Positions 11,981 through 25,225 of a stretch of DNA of 64,000 nucleotides are shown in pieces. The position numbers and the translations under genes were made by a program. The stretch lies in NCBI RefSeq assembly GCF_011075055.1, contig NC_058146.1, forward strand, positions 3,534,001-3,598,000. The letters run 5' to 3'. The notes beneath the pieces are model-generated. The model was given only the letters and a program-made list of their open reading frames with translations. It did no database searches and had not been told where the DNA came from. Position 1 is the first letter of the stretch. The number at the start of each line of letters is the position of its first letter. Source of the DNA: Mangifera indica. Lineage: Eukaryota; Streptophyta; Magnoliopsida; Sapindales; Anacardiaceae.

Positions 11981-14900
11981 ATGGGATTTGTGAGTAGTTT
12001 ACTGGGAATTCTCGGTTTTGCTATTGGCATTCCGGTTGGACTCTTGGTGGGATTCTTTTTCTTCATTTATTCTGAGCCTGATGAAGTTGAGGTAACATCA
12101 ATATATTTTTTCTAGTATTGTTGGCTTTATTACATGATCTCTTTCAATCTAATTAATCCCTTCTTGGATTCTTTCATTCTTCAGTGAAAATGTATGCATT
12201 TGTCCTAAAAAAGGAAAATTTTTTCCTGGTGATCAAATGTTCGTTGATCGATATAAGAATTGGGATTTTCTTTATTCATGAATTAGTTTTCTACTATGTG
12301 GTTTATAGTCATTCTGCTTTTTTCAGTTCCCTATGGTGGCTGCTTTGAAATGAATGAATGGATGATTATTTAGTAAAACTTCAATTTACCTCTAAACAAC
12401 TACAGTGTGATTCCCCTATGGTTCTGCTTTGAAATGAATTTTTCTTTTCATCTTTTTAATCATTCTTGTCTAGAAATGAATGGAGGATTTAGTAATGCTT
12501 GAACTTCCTCTAAAAAATATATGTCCAATTTTACTCATGAAATGGAATCACTGGAGGAATTTCTGTGATTCCCCTGGAGATATATCCATTTCAGGTTCAC
12601 CCCTTAGTAAATTGAGAAAAAAAAAAATCCTCTTTTTGCACCAGAAGTGGATTTGTTTGGATGAAAGGAAAGACAGTGTAGCATCGGTTACCGGCAAGGG
12701 AAGCCACGGTCATGTCTCTCTCTCTCTTTTAATATGATTTGAAGGAAGTGAAATCCCTTGGTGTTTTTTGTTTTTTTCAACAGTGAACCTATTAACTTTG
12801 TGAAATGTTTACTTCCTTTTTTTTTTTACTGTGCTCATTAGCAATTGTAATCTGACATTTTAGGTTGTTTCTGATGAAACTTGGCTGCAAAATTCATTTC
12901 GTTTTAGCTTGGATTATCTGATGCAGGATACAGAGATGAAGCCACTTGTCGAGTTGGATAACATTCCTTTGTATGAACTGCTACCTGACATTCCATTTTG
13001 GATAAAGAGTCCTGATTTTGATCGAGTAAGCAGTGCAAATTAGGCATAACTGATTTGTGATAAATCACTCTTCAGCTTATTTGTAGTTACTATTATTTGT
13101 TTCTCATCTTCTTAGCATTGTTACTTTGTACCCTGAAACCAGTAACTCTATTGACCATATTAGTGTGGTTATACAGGTCGACTGGTTAAACAAGTTTCTC
13201 TTGGAGATGTGGCCTTACCTTGATAAGGTACTTTCATAAATCAAATGGTTCACATCCTGTTGTGATTATAGTAAACTTGAGTTCATTATAATGCACAGGC
13301 AATTTGTTCTACAATAAGAAGCACGGCACAGCCAATATTTGCAGAGTACGTTGGAAAGTTCAAGATAGAAGCCATTGAGTTTGAGAGTTTAACTCTTGGA
13401 ACTCTACCTCCAACGATTCATGGTAATTTCTGCAATATTTATTTTGCAATGTTTACTTACTAATATGATGGTGAATGAAGTCCACAAGGTCCAGTTAGTC
13501 GTTCAGTCATGTTTGTTAAACTGAAATTTCTTCTTTTTCAGAAAAATCCAGGATGGTTCTAATCTCTGTGACAGGCTTCCATTTAGTTAATACCTCGCAA
13601 AAATTTGGCAGTTATTTGTTACTATCATAAGCATCTGCTCACTCCTGATGTTACATGTTGATACATCTATGCCAGTTAGAGTGTTCGATTCTAAATGATG
13701 TAATTTCAATGAATTCTAGAAAGTTACTGTTGGAAGTTCACGATTAAGATGTGGAAACACATTCTGCCAATCTAGAATCATGCATAAATAATGTATTTGT
13801 CACAGCTACACACTCAATGTTGATCATAACATAAGTAGGAAGGAAGAAAGTATTTACTTAGTTGAGTATTATATTTCAATCTCCCAAAGATAAAGGATGT
13901 TAGCAAGACTCGGCACTTTCTTTCTTTTGCGTTTCATTTCAAGTTTACTTACACGATCTTTCAGGTATCAGAGTCTATGAGACCAATGAAAAGGAGCTAG
14001 TAATGGAACCAGCAATGAGGTGGGCTGGCAATCCCAACATAGTTTTGGTGATAAAATTGTTGTCCTTACAAATTACAGTTCAGGTCAGAAGAGTCTGACA
14101 AACTCTTGGCAGAAGAATGAATGTGCTTAGTTCCTACAAATATCAAGAAATTGTATTTCATTCCTGAGATTGATTCTGCTTCTTCTCAGTTTGTGGATTT
14201 GCAAATATTTGCGGCACCTCGATTAACTTTGAAACCTCTTGTTCCTGCCTTTCCGTGTTTTGGAAAAATTTCAGTGTCTTTGATGGAGAAGGTAAGGAAA
14301 TTTCATTTTAACTCAAGGTTTTGATTTTATCTTTTTCTCATAACTCAAAGTCAGTGGATTAGTTCAATTTGTACGATAATTGAACCATTGATTGCAGCCA
14401 CACGTAGATTTTGGAGTCAAAGTACTAGGAGGGGACATCATGTCAATACCAGGCCTTTATCAGTTCATTCAGGTACTCAACTGGTGATTCTCTCTTGGGT
14501 ATGGATTGGGCTAAATATATATAATTGTTAAATTTGGTTGCTTGCGGATGTTATGTGCGCTTACTTTTGGCTGGTTAAGAATCAAAATGTTTCTGGGGTT
14601 CTTGCAGAAATATATTCAGAAATATGTTGCAAGCCTCTACCTCTGGCCTCTAACCCTTGAAATACCTATTCTTGATGATTCAGCGTAAGTTTTGTTAAAT
14701 GATTAGATATTTTTTGTTTTTCTAATGGTGCTTGAATTTAAGTTTTAAGCCATCGTTATTTCTAATTTGAAGTTTTTAGATGCAAGCAATAATGTGTTAC
14801 ATTCAAAAAAGATCTTGATATTTCCTTTATCAAATTTAAAACTTTTGACATGAATTCACTGAGAAGTAAGCTATCAGTTTATGTGTACCTTTCAATTGAC

Positions 14901-16432
14901 TTCATAAACCAACCAAATTTCAGGGGCTGTTTATACAGTAAGCCTCATGCATAAGCCTAAAAAGGGCTTCATGCAAGTGAAAAAAAAATCCTAAAGTGAA
15001 GCAATCAAGGCTAGTAAAATAGAGACAGGCTAACAGCTTTCTTATCTGTTATCTTTATTTTTCTGATAAATACTTTGACATCTTTCTCTAGCGTGGCCAT
15101 AAAGAAGCCTGTGGGGATACTACATGTGAAGGTTGTAAGGGCTATGAAACTCTTAAAGATGGACTTCCTTGGGACATCTGATCCTTACGTCAAACTCAGC
15201 TTGACTGGGGAGAGACTGCAATCAAAGAAAACCTCCATAAAAAAAAGGAACTTAAATCCTGAATGGAATGAAAACTTCAAGCTTATTGTGAAGGAAACCC
15301 AATCTCAAGTCCTTCAATTACACGTTTTTGACTGGGACAAGGTTTTTCCTTCATCCACACTGTGCTGTTTATAATGAAGAAAAAAAACAAATCAGTGTTC
15401 GTTTTGTCAACAAAAATCATTCTCCTTTCAAGTTTCTCATGAATAATCTGTTGGAGTTTTACTTACTAAAAAGGCTTAAGATTGTTGCATTTTCTTTGGC
15501 TTCATATTCATAGGTTGGCAGACACGACAGGTTGGGAATGCAGTTGGTTCCCCTAAAACTACTTACACCCCATGAGACGAAAGAATTTACTCTAGATTTG
15601 CTGAAGCATTCAAATATTACTGATCCTAAAGACAAGACTCAAAGAGGGCAAATCGTGGTTGAGCTTACCTATGTACCTTTTAAAGAAGACAGCAGCAAGT
15701 TCAGTACTGCACTATCAGAGAAATATAGCGGGAAGGATATCAGAATTAATCAGTCGTTCAGTATGAATGAGGAGATCTTAGGGGGAGCAGGTTTACTTTC
15801 AGTCGTAGTCCAAGGAGCTGAAGATGTAGAAGGGGAACATCACAACAATCCTTATGCTTTAGTCCTTTTTAGAGGAGAAAAAAAGAAAACAAAGGTGAAC
15901 TTCTTTTCTTAATTTATATTGCTAACTTTTTACTTGTATGTTAGATGGTGACTACTTTCGAAGAATCAATCAGAAGATCTCTTTGCCTTACATGTTCAGT
16001 ATAATAAATTTTGTGTAGTTTTAGCATATTTTGAAAGTTTCTCATGGCTTGTTTTACTGATTGGCTAAGCATACTTTCATTTCTACAGACGATAAAGAAA
16101 AACCGTAACCCTCTATGGAACGAAGAATTCCAGTTTATGCTTGAGGATGCTCCTTTACATGAGAAGATCCATATTGAGGTTATGAGCAAGCGGACAGGCT
16201 TTAGATTTAGATCACGGGTATCATAACAATCTCAATCTTACCTAGTATATTTTGTCCATATTTTCTACCATGCTGAAAACTCAAGGCATCTTCGTTCATG
16301 CAGGAGTCACTGGGACATGTAGAAATTAATCTTGCAGATGTTGTGCACAATGGACGCATCAATGAAAAATACCATTTAATCAATTCAAAGAATGGCATTA
16401 TACATGTTGAGATACATTGGACAACCGTTTGA
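11981..16432 (+). CDS. SYT3: Plant synaptotagmin (SYT3-type): TM anchor, SMP domain, two C2 domains
   Basis: Twelve exons: 11981-12091, 12927-13025, 13177-13227, 13299-13422, 13965-14083, 14190-14291, 14398-14472, 14608-14684, 15092-15341, 15514-15894, 16089-16217, 16304-16432. They join in frame to 548 residues, the usual length of about 540. An N-terminal hydrophobic anchor (residues 5-30) is followed by a lipid-binding SMP domain (about 66-250), C2A (about 262-370) and C2B (about 428-545). Plant SYTs tether ER to plasma membrane and move lipids. C2A keeps loop aspartates (KMDFLGTSDPYVK, FDWDKVGRHDRLG). C2B has Asn where a calcium Asp would be (HHNNPYALVLF), as I recall for this plant clade. 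Sequence throughout (IPGLYQFIQ, RNLNPEWNE, NGIIHVEI) is closest to Arabidopsis SYT3 by memory. The donor after exon 9 (AAG|GTTTTT) is weak, but the frame supports it. A four-codon uORF (11937-11951) precedes the ATG. No defect seen. Confidence 0.93.
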
Positions 16433-17030
16433 GAAATGGTAAGAGGATAAATTGGATGTATATACAAATTTGAGAGACAAGACGACGGTATGCAATAGTA
16501 AACAAGATCACCAGAAAAAGTTTACCAGAAAAGTAACTCCAAATTGTAGTTAAATTCTTTGTGTTTGTTGGGAAATGTTGTATATCAATGGATACTGCAT
16601 TTGTAGATAAGTTGTTCAAAAACATCAAATTTTGTTTCATAAATAGAATAATTTTTTTAGTCTTTAAAATATTATGATACAAGGAAAATGAAAATAAATT
16701 TTTTTGGGCCTCCCAGGAGAACTTTTCTTTATTTTGCTTAGACATTGAATTGAAGGACAGAAAAATTGAAGCTTCGAATTTGAGGTCTTTCCTTTTCTTG
16801 TCTTTTTGGTATTAGAACAAGGGTATGAGCATAATTAGGCCTGTTTACCCAGCTTATCATATAAGTTTACCTGAATGAAGATTTTCCATTTCTTAATTAC
16901 AAGTATGAAAAACCAGGTTTGTATAATATTCTATAATATGTAGTTTTTTCTATTTCAACTTTTTACTGGTAAAAACCAAACCACAAGGATTTCAGAAGTT
17001 TATTCGTTTGTGTCTTTCCTGCAGACCCGG

Positions 17031-17972
17031 ACAAGTGAGACAGCTAAGAAATTTCTCAGCTTCTTGTCTGTAATACAAAAAATTGTCTCATTAATGTGTT
17101 TTAGTTTTCTTTGTTCTGTTTTTGTTTGATGCCTTTGTTAATTGAATTGAAAAATTGTAAAAAAAATTTTCATCCATCCTTTAACCTTCTTTTCCATTTT
17201 TCTCTTGTAGCTTGCATGACTCCATCTGGGCTCATTAAAAGCAGGAAGTTATCCGAGCCACGTGATGGCTGATAGATGCACTGGATTTATTGATGGTAGC
17301 GATTTATAAGCTGATGGAGAGAGGGATTTTCTGGTATCGGTTGACGTTCCAGCTGAGTCTTCCAGAAATGAGAAAAGTGAGATGTATTAACAAGGAGCCC
17401 TTGACCAAAGAAATGGTAGCGCTAGACAGTAATGATGTCAAGACTGAAAGACTTGAAACAGGGAAAAAGGGCAAAAGAATATATTTGGGAGACTAAAAGG
17501 AAAAAAGTATCTAAAGATAACTCAGCTGATATTTCTCACCTGATATTTTTTTCTAATGTTGAATGGTAGATGGAAGAATCAAGAAAAGAAAAGAAGTTGC
17601 ACCAAATCAACAAAGGGAAAGTGTAATTTATTGAACAGGAAATGTTTATCCCTAAAAAGCTTAAAGCTCTCCTCACTAAGTTTTCTTCACCACAAAGATA
17701 TTGGCTTCCTCGACTTCATTCCATCAGTGATGGATCCGCCGCCTCCTGCTGATGAATCACAACCGCCAGGTCCACCAGGTTTATTGTATAATACACCATT
17801 GACATCCTGGTATGATTTCTTTCTTTCCCTCATAACTCTTCAGAGCTGAAAAGGATATAACAGGCCTAAAATGTTCTCTTTAATTCCCAGCTTGTGGTTT
17901 CTCTGCTGCTGTGGTCTATTTACAGGCTGCTTTCCAGGTCTTCTTCCTCGGCCGCCTCCACCTCCACTGTGA
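17031..17972 (+). pseudogene. Decayed proline-rich gene fragment, identity unknown
   Basis: Three coding-like pieces lie downstream of SYT3. (a) 17031-17070, after TCCTGCAG, reads TRTSETAKKF. (b) 17275-17400 carries DFLVSVDVPAESSRNEK in one frame but is broken by stops and apparent frameshifts. (c) 17690-17778 reads IGFLDFIPSVMDPPPPADES and then QPPGPPG; it joins by a GT-AG intron to 17938-17972 (or an upstream acceptor at 17926), which reads LLPRPPPPPL and a stop. The last pair could be a genuine 3' end of a proline-rich protein. The stops upstream mean no full-length frame exists here. Proline runs of this kind occur in WW-domain partners and splicing factors, but I do not recognise the gene. 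It could also be part of a long SYT3 3' region. Confidence 0.35.
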
Positions 17973-18019
17973 AGTCTACAAGCATATAACTGGCGTTCAA
18001 TTTTCTTCTCTAATCACTT

Positions 18020-20280
18020 CATTTGGCATAAAAGATGTAGGGAAAGTAACAGTATGATGAATAAAAATTGTTCCACTATGTTACATTCCGATTTAGTGTA
18101 AGTTCTAAGTAACAAAATGCAGTGAATTTTATTGCAGAAATTGAAATACTAATTTGCTTTCAACAAGTATGCACTACTAGTTGATCAGGTTTCATAACTA
18201 TAAACTTACTCCAACAAAAATCATATGCCTGTAATACATCAGCTGATGCCGGTCAGATGCACTACCTTTCTCATTGGTTGGGGTAGTTTTGGCACTGACT
18301 GAAGGGATGGTCTCTTCCAATCACTCTTAGCTCGGTACAACCCCGTTAGGCTGGCCCCAAGATTCATTTCTACGGGAGGTTTTAGCACGACCCACCCTGA
18401 AGCCCTTCTCCTATTGTAAACTAGTGGTGGTGTCTCCTTAGAAAACAAGGTTTTTGAATAAATGTAAAGTGAATGTCATCGTTATCAAAGCTCATCTCAA
18501 AAATATTTTAAAGATTCAAGTAAGCACAACTGCCAGTCATGGGAGACTTTATTCGTTGACCACCCCGATATTTAAAAAGATAAACTCCAACCAACATTTG
18601 TTAATGGATGTAGTTGTGTGAATAATTTTTCTGTATAATTTTATATATAAATAATAATATATTATTATATAAATAAATAATTAAAAATTAAAATAAAATA
18701 ATATCTAATCATATAATAATATATCATTATTTATATACAAATTTATATATACAAACAATACAAAAAAGATAAACGTTTTTATAAGAAACTCTGTTCAAAC
18801 AACATGATGAAAGAGAGAAGAATTTTTCATTGACAAGTGTATGAGAAGAAATGTAACAAAGAAAATGACAGGTTGTTGGGGATTTTCTTGGATAAATTAA
18901 GGTATGTGAAGCCAAAAGAGACTCATGCTTTAGGAAATTTACATAACCTATATATGGATTGAACAACGTTCTTATAAGTATTTTGAGAAGATGCAAAAAA
19001 TGATCCAGATTCATGTGTCAACTATTAATTCACAACCATGAGACATAACTTACAAAGACATCATGAGTGTCTAAATCGGCTCAACAAACATATGACTCAC
19101 ACATGTGATATATTAAATTTTTAGTACAAATGGCTATATTAGCAATTACAAAATCCTACCTATACATGTGACATTCATCCCTATAAAAGCAAAAATGTTC
19201 ACAATTTTACTAGCACTAAGTCTTATATAGTCAAAACTTCTCCTCGATCATTTCATGTGATAAGTGATTAACTAGTAAGTCTTACTTTAGACAATAACCC
19301 TTAAAAGGAAGTCATGAACATAAAATAGTTTTCTAGAATCCATAAACAAAAAAAATTTCATAATCTATCGGATATTAACTAATTATTCTCTATTGTCAAC
19401 AAATTATTCCCTTTAATTTTGACAATCATAATTAAAGTACAATTACTCATCTATTATCATATCCCAAATATTCAAAGAAACTTGATTGTCTTATGGGTGT
19501 TCTTTTTCTCAAAATGTTAGACTAAGAAAATACCCTTGTGACACGCACCACAATGAGATCACAATGACTTCTATTAAACCATCAACTTTTGCATTACATA
19601 AGACAATTATACATGTAACTCTAACCTTCACTAATATAAATTCTTAACAATAGATAAATGATGAAAAACCTAGAATAAAAAACACACATAGTGATACATG
19701 AGAATTTCACATTATTTTAGTATTATATCTTGGAAAATTGTCATTACTTAGATAATAGCACTACTGAAGATATAGGCTATTGGATTTTTTGGCCGAACCA
19801 CCCTAAAATTTGACTCTTCATTTCTCTACTGTGTCTTCTCACATTGTTACACTCCTATCCATCCATATTTGGTGTGCTTCTTATTAATGCAAACTTCTAC
19901 CCCAGTAATAACATTTTGTGAAATTTAAATAATTTGAAGAAATGTGATCAATTTTGTAAGTTCAAGGAAATTTGAAGAAATGATACAATAGTTCCAACGG
20001 CTAAGGATGAATTTCTACATGGATTTGTGTTAATTTAGAAAAATACATGAACATTTCTTGGATTTGATTTCATAATTCTGAGTTCCATATACAAAATGTA
20101 GTAAAGGGCATAATTTGGATGTCAATGGCTGAAAGATTCGATTAATTATTACCTTGCTTGGAAGAAGAATAAACATTATTAAAATCTAATGTCTACATAT
20201 AATTACATCATAATCTAAACCACAAACAAACAGATAACAATCCAGCTTTCAATTCGTAAAGATGACAGAAGCAAAATGGA
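18020..20280. other. Intergenic region between the proline-rich debris and the NPH3 gene
   Basis: AT-rich, with no gene recognised. 18230-18460 is a block of higher GC with a 69-codon open frame on the minus strand (18239-18448) that I cannot match to a family. 18600-18760 is a foldback repeat. 19000-20280 shows nothing recognisable beyond the likely 3' flank of the NPH3 gene. Confidence 0.6.
18610..18760. repeat. AT-rich foldback repeat, plus orientation
   Basis: Contains 'aaaataatatctaatcatataataatatatcattatttatata' with a matching left arm 'atataaataataatatattattatata'. This is one of the clearer copies. Confidence 0.65.
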
Positions 20281-20291
20281 ACTTTATTTGT

Positions 20292-23200
20292 CTAAACCTT
20301 CAGAGTTTCGTCTCCCGAATTATCATTGTTGTGATTTTCTCCATTCATGAGTGGTGCTGTTGATGTTGGTAGATCCATGGAGTTGCAGGGTTTTGATGCT
20401 TTTGGTTCATCGGATTTTGATTTAAATTTGAAAAGGAACCTTTTTGGGAAAATATTCCAGCTCCCTTTCGTCTTCAACATCTTGTTGATCTCTTGTTTCA
20501 TGTTCAAGCACTCTTTCTCAAGCTCGGAAATGCGATATCTAATGTCTTCCACTGCAACAATCTGATCTTGGCCATTTCTTGCTTGGATATGAGCATCATT
20601 TCTGGTGAGTGCAAGATTCCCACTTGCGTTTTGTGAGTTCTCAAGATTATCAGACACGAACAACCAACCAGTTATGGAGGTACGAAGACGAAGTTGTTCA
20701 AAGAACAGAACTTGGACTATTACTCGAAGAGGTAGCCTTTCATTCTGGGCAGCATGTGTGCTTGCTTCCAGGGAAAGCTTCTGGCAGTTCATCAGCCGGC
20801 AAATCTGTTCCCTCTCAGAATCTGTTAGCCAGGGATGCGCCTGAAATTGAGAAAAACATCAGTGTTTTACACTAAAGAAATGGGAAAGCTCATTAAAGAA
20901 ATTGACTTATAATGGAAACTCTGGAATTCAGCTATGCTGGGATGACTGATAGTCTGTTTTCCATGAAGTAGATGGCATATCATCAATAAGAAACCAAAGA
21001 AACACCCATCCTTACCTTGAGATATATATCAATTGCACGGTAGATTCCATCGTCTAATGGCCTGGCATAGTCTGGAATAACAGCTGCAAGAGATTGAAAT
21101 TTTGGTAATTTCAAGTTTACATCAGGTGCTACCTCAGCCAGGTATCCATCAACAAGGTTAGCCACCATTGTCATTGGAGTCAGTGATTGGGTACCTCCAA
21201 CCAATTGCCCTTCGTCAACAATACAATTTGAATCAATTGTCTCATGATTGAACAGCATGAAGTTGTCAAGAATCCGCTGAACACAGTCGATATCATAAAG
21301 GGTCTCCACTGAGTACCCCATATTGGGTATTAGAAGATCTTCAAGAGCAGCTTGATCCAACTGGGCTCCAATCCGTTTTTCTAAATTCTCTCGGCATGGT
21401 GGGCTAGCACGTAAAATCATCGATGTGCGTAGAAGCCTAAGCAGAAACTTGCTTGGTGTGACATTCTTTTGCTCAGGAAGTAACTGCACTATTTCTTCAA
21501 GTAGATTCCTTTGATCAGATTCAGATGGGGTAGACATATTTGATCCAGGGGCAACATGGTTCCCATTCAGGAAACTTGATTGTCTACCGAGTAAGGGAAG
21601 ATGCCGATTCACATAGTAGATGAGGGACCCTGCAATACTCTCTGGTTTTGAACCACTTATTCCAACAGCCATAATCAGCCTTTTGTATAGTGGAAGACTA
21701 AGGAAGGAAACATCCTCATACCACCAATCCTCAGTTACAGTTTGCTGCTTGGCTGGTATCCTTATCCCATTCCATATCATCATGCCGCCTGAGCTCTGCA
21801 TATCAGCCTGCCCTGAAATAGGCCAACTGAACAAACTTGGATCTGCACAAGCCTTCATTGCCAAGGAGTTGATGCATCTGGAAGCAATATGAAGTTCTTC
21901 TGCTTGTGGTAGAACCTCTTCGCACATTTCAAGAGCTCTGAGTGAGTCTGTCCAGTTACCAAAGACTTCATTAAGAAAATTTTCTGTTTGTACAATCAGA
22001 TTTCCTTCTCCATAATCCTCAGTCATTCGAAGATATTCAGCTGCACATCTTAGTCCGACAACATTTGATGCAGTGAGATCTGTTTTTACACCATAACAGA
22101 ATTTGGCTACAAGCAAGAAGGCTTTGGCTCCACCAGGTATGTCATGAAGTTGTAAAACACACTTTTTCTCAGCCTCACCAGAAAATTCTGCAATTAGATC
22201 TTCTATTACTCCACTTCGAGATAGCAGTGGAAACTGGAGTACATTTCAATAGGAAAAGAATCAAATACCGTCCACAGGGGCCAAAACAAAAATTATACAA
22301 TCATACAACACATAATGGCTACACAGTCCCACAAATAAAACAAGGAAGAAGCTTTGGAAATTCTTTGAATTACATATCAGAATGAGAAAATGATGAAAAA
22401 AAAGGCTCCAAAGAAAGAATGACACAAGAATTTCCAGGTAAAAAGCTCCATAGTTTGAAAGGAAAGTAAGATCAATCCTATTTTTGCAATTGGGGACAGA
22501 TATTTTCTGTTACTTCCAGGATGAAACATTCAAAAACACAAAGCATAAGATGTCAACAAAAGGCAATTGAGCACGGTTGAGATATTTTCATGTAGCCTCA
22601 CCTAAAAGTGAACCATGACAAGGCCTTCCTCAATTTCAAACAATGGAATTTACACTCTATAGGCATGAGATATAAAAGGTATTTTTGTTTGAGTAATGAA
22701 AGGAAGTTCAGGATTGGTCAAGTAACACACCTTGTGGAGATGGAAGGACCACTCACAAACTTCAATAATAACATCACTTGGAAGCCCAGATGAACATAGC
22801 CTGCAAAGAAACATAATAAGCTTGCTTAAATTATACTGACAAAGTAGTACTCATATGAATGAAGAAACAGAAACTCCAGTGAGAAGAGATGTCTACTAAT
22901 TTATACACTCAACCATGAATTCAGAATCTATTTTCAGAGGTTAAAGTTATTTAACCAAGTAAATTTGGAACCAAGTAATGCTTCATGGAAAAAGGAACCA
23001 ACCAAGTTCTCAGGTTTCACCGGGAGTTAAAAAAAAAAAAATCACTGGAATTATCTCAGTTTTATGTCCAACCAAAAGTAATTTCTTAAGACTGATGATT
23101 ACATAAAACTTAATTCTGAATTTAAGTTATAATAATACTTTACCAGTTTTCCATTGCAAAATTCTCCAACTAAAACTCTTCAGCCAAGTTTAAAGTAAAT

Positions 23201-23808
23201 ATCATTCCTCATAAATTGGGTCCTATCAAACCAATTTACAGTTCACATCAACTCAAGCCCATTGCATTAATGCTTTGAAACATAAAATCTTCCTCCAGCC
23301 CACATATTCAATGCATCTTTTCTCTCCAATGCCAATAAAATTTGCTTGTGATGTATACATACTAAGCTCAAACTTTAAAGCTAGAACAGACACAACTGCA
23401 ACACTAGTATTAATGAGCCCAAATGACAAGTAAATAAACTCAGAAACAATCCAAACTCACGCATTCACAAGCCATAACATAGAAAAAAAAGGCAAGAAAT
23501 TGTAACCAAACAGGAAAAAAAAAAAAGACAAAACAAAACAAAACCAGCCCATCAAATTTCTGAATCAAAAGCACAAAGAAGACAAACTGTCAGGTCCAAA
23601 ACTGAAAACAGAAACAACCCATTAATCAAATTCCACAGATAACACAAACCAACATTCTAAATTTACCCTATAAATATAACGTAAATATCTTACTATTGCA
23701 ATCATCAAAAAAGAAACAAGAAAAAGAAATAAATGCGAGACAGACAGACCAGGTTTGGCCATCAAGGTGAAACACTTCAGATTTAGATCCCAGCCTCATG
23801 CACGCCAT
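20292..23808 (-). CDS. BTB/POZ domain NPH3 family protein (At5g03250-like)
   Basis: Four exons on the minus strand: 23808-23750, 22800-22731, 22233-21016 and 20840-20292. They splice in frame to 631 residues. The protein starts [20 protein letters not shown], typical of this subfamily. A BTB fold follows ([23 protein letters not shown]; about 28-100), then the NPH3 domain (about 212-500, from [19 protein letters not shown] through [35 protein letters not shown] and [12 protein letters not shown]). A predicted coiled coil (about 546-580, [20 protein letters not shown]) and a basic, polar tail end it. Family members act as substrate adaptors for CUL3 ubiquitin ligases or as scaffolds in phototropin and auxin signalling at the plasma membrane. 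Closest by memory is Arabidopsis At5g03250; the role of this protein is not known to me. Introns 1 and 2 are 949 and 497 bases. All key residues and splice sites look intact. Confidence 0.94.
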
Positions 23809-24099
23809 GTAACAACTACTCTTTGTTCGTTATCAGTAAAAAGAGTCGTTCCAAGTGTTACAAAGACATGAACACGTGAAGACATAAATCAAGAAAAGAA
23901 AAGCAATAACAAATGGTGATATTGATGGAAACACAACCCAAAATAATAATAATATTAATCATAAATTATGGGGTTTTTTATGGTCCCGAGTCTAAAGGGG
24001 AAAATCCAGGAGCCGAATCAGTAGTAGCTGTTACAAGGGAGAGGCCGTGTTTGGTAGCCAGTGATTAAGCCGTTAAAAATATTTACCATTCGACTTATT

Positions 24100-24500
24100 A
24101 AATAAATGCTTCTTGTTGAATTTCTGATTCATGAATCAAGTCTGATACGTTTAGTCTATCCTCATCAGCTTAACTCACTCAAATGGAAGTGTAGAAATAT
24201 GTTTGAAAGTAGTTTCCTCAAAATTGCCTCAAAAAACCATTTCAAAGTTTGAATAAAAGACTTATTTCCACCAAAGGTTGGTTGAATTCCTAAACTTATA
24301 TCTGATAAGTATAAAAAATTTAAACTCTCATTTATGATGATTAACATTAATATAATCAATTAATTATAAAGATAAAATCATTAGTTAAAAGATAGTATAT
24401 TAAAAATAATAAGATTTTATCTTTTTTTTTATTAATTCAAAAAATTAGTAATTTTTTTTAAGATTAAACTTTAAAATTTTATATTTTTTCTCTATTAAGT
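24100..24500. repeat. Copy of the 'AAGACTTATTTCCAC' repeat
   Basis: Shares AAAGACTTATTTCCAC, 'ctctcatttatgatgattaa' and 'gtatattaaaaataataag' with 7.08-7.56 kb in the same order and orientation. The poly-T tail section resembles 50.7-50.9 kb. Ends are undefined. Confidence 0.4.
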
Positions 24501-25029
24501 TTTCATTTCTCTAACACTCACTTCTTCAAGTGACTTCTCCCTCTGGTGATCCCTTCTCTCCTGAAGACCTTTTCTTTAGTGTCTTTATAACTGTAACAAA
24601 GATGAAGTGTGTTTATTAGAAATGAAATATGTTTATCAAAGACAAAGATAAATCATATTTATCTTTGAACAAAAATGAATCATTTTTATTATTCATCTTT
24701 GTTAAAGATGAAAATAAATCATATTTATGTATGATCAAAGATAAATCATTGTCATACAAAAAAAAAAAGACACGATCAGTTACAGTGTTGCGGCTTCTAC
24801 TTTAAACACACAGAAATGTGTGACGAGCCGCCTGGGAAAAAATTTCCCACTGAGGAAAGAAAATCCTCAATTACAGATAAGATAAAATTATAAGTTAAGA
24901 AAAAAATATTAAAATATGTGCTCTTTAAGGATAAATAGCATTATAATAGGATACAATTTGTAGCCCGATCTGCGTAGGTGACTACTTATTTCACAAGATT
25001 GGATCAATAATATCATCTGATTACATCGT

Positions 25030-25150
25030 AGTATTAATAAATAAATGATAAGTAATATTATGTATATATATTTTTGAATATATAAATAATATATTATCAT
25101 ATAATTGATTATTATTTTATATTTTATTTAAAATCATTCAGTCATAACTT
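25030..25150. repeat. AT-rich foldback repeat, minus orientation
   Basis: Contains 'atataaataatatattatcatataattgattattattttat' followed by 'atttaaaatcattcagtcata', the reverse orientation of the 18.6 kb copy. Confidence 0.5.
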
Positions 25151-25225
25151 AATTATATTGTATATTTAAAAATGTTTACACATAATTTTACTGATAAATG
25201 ATTATATAAACTGAAATATGATAAT

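Noticed and set aside
18239..18448. 69-codon minus-strand frame in a GC-richer block
   Set aside because: Could be a gene or organelle-derived fragment, but I recognise no family, so only the block is mentioned.
24046..24075. GGCCGTGTTTGGTAGCCAGTG looks like a hAT-type MITE end
   Set aside because: No matching inverted end or target duplication could be found nearby; one end alone is not enough.
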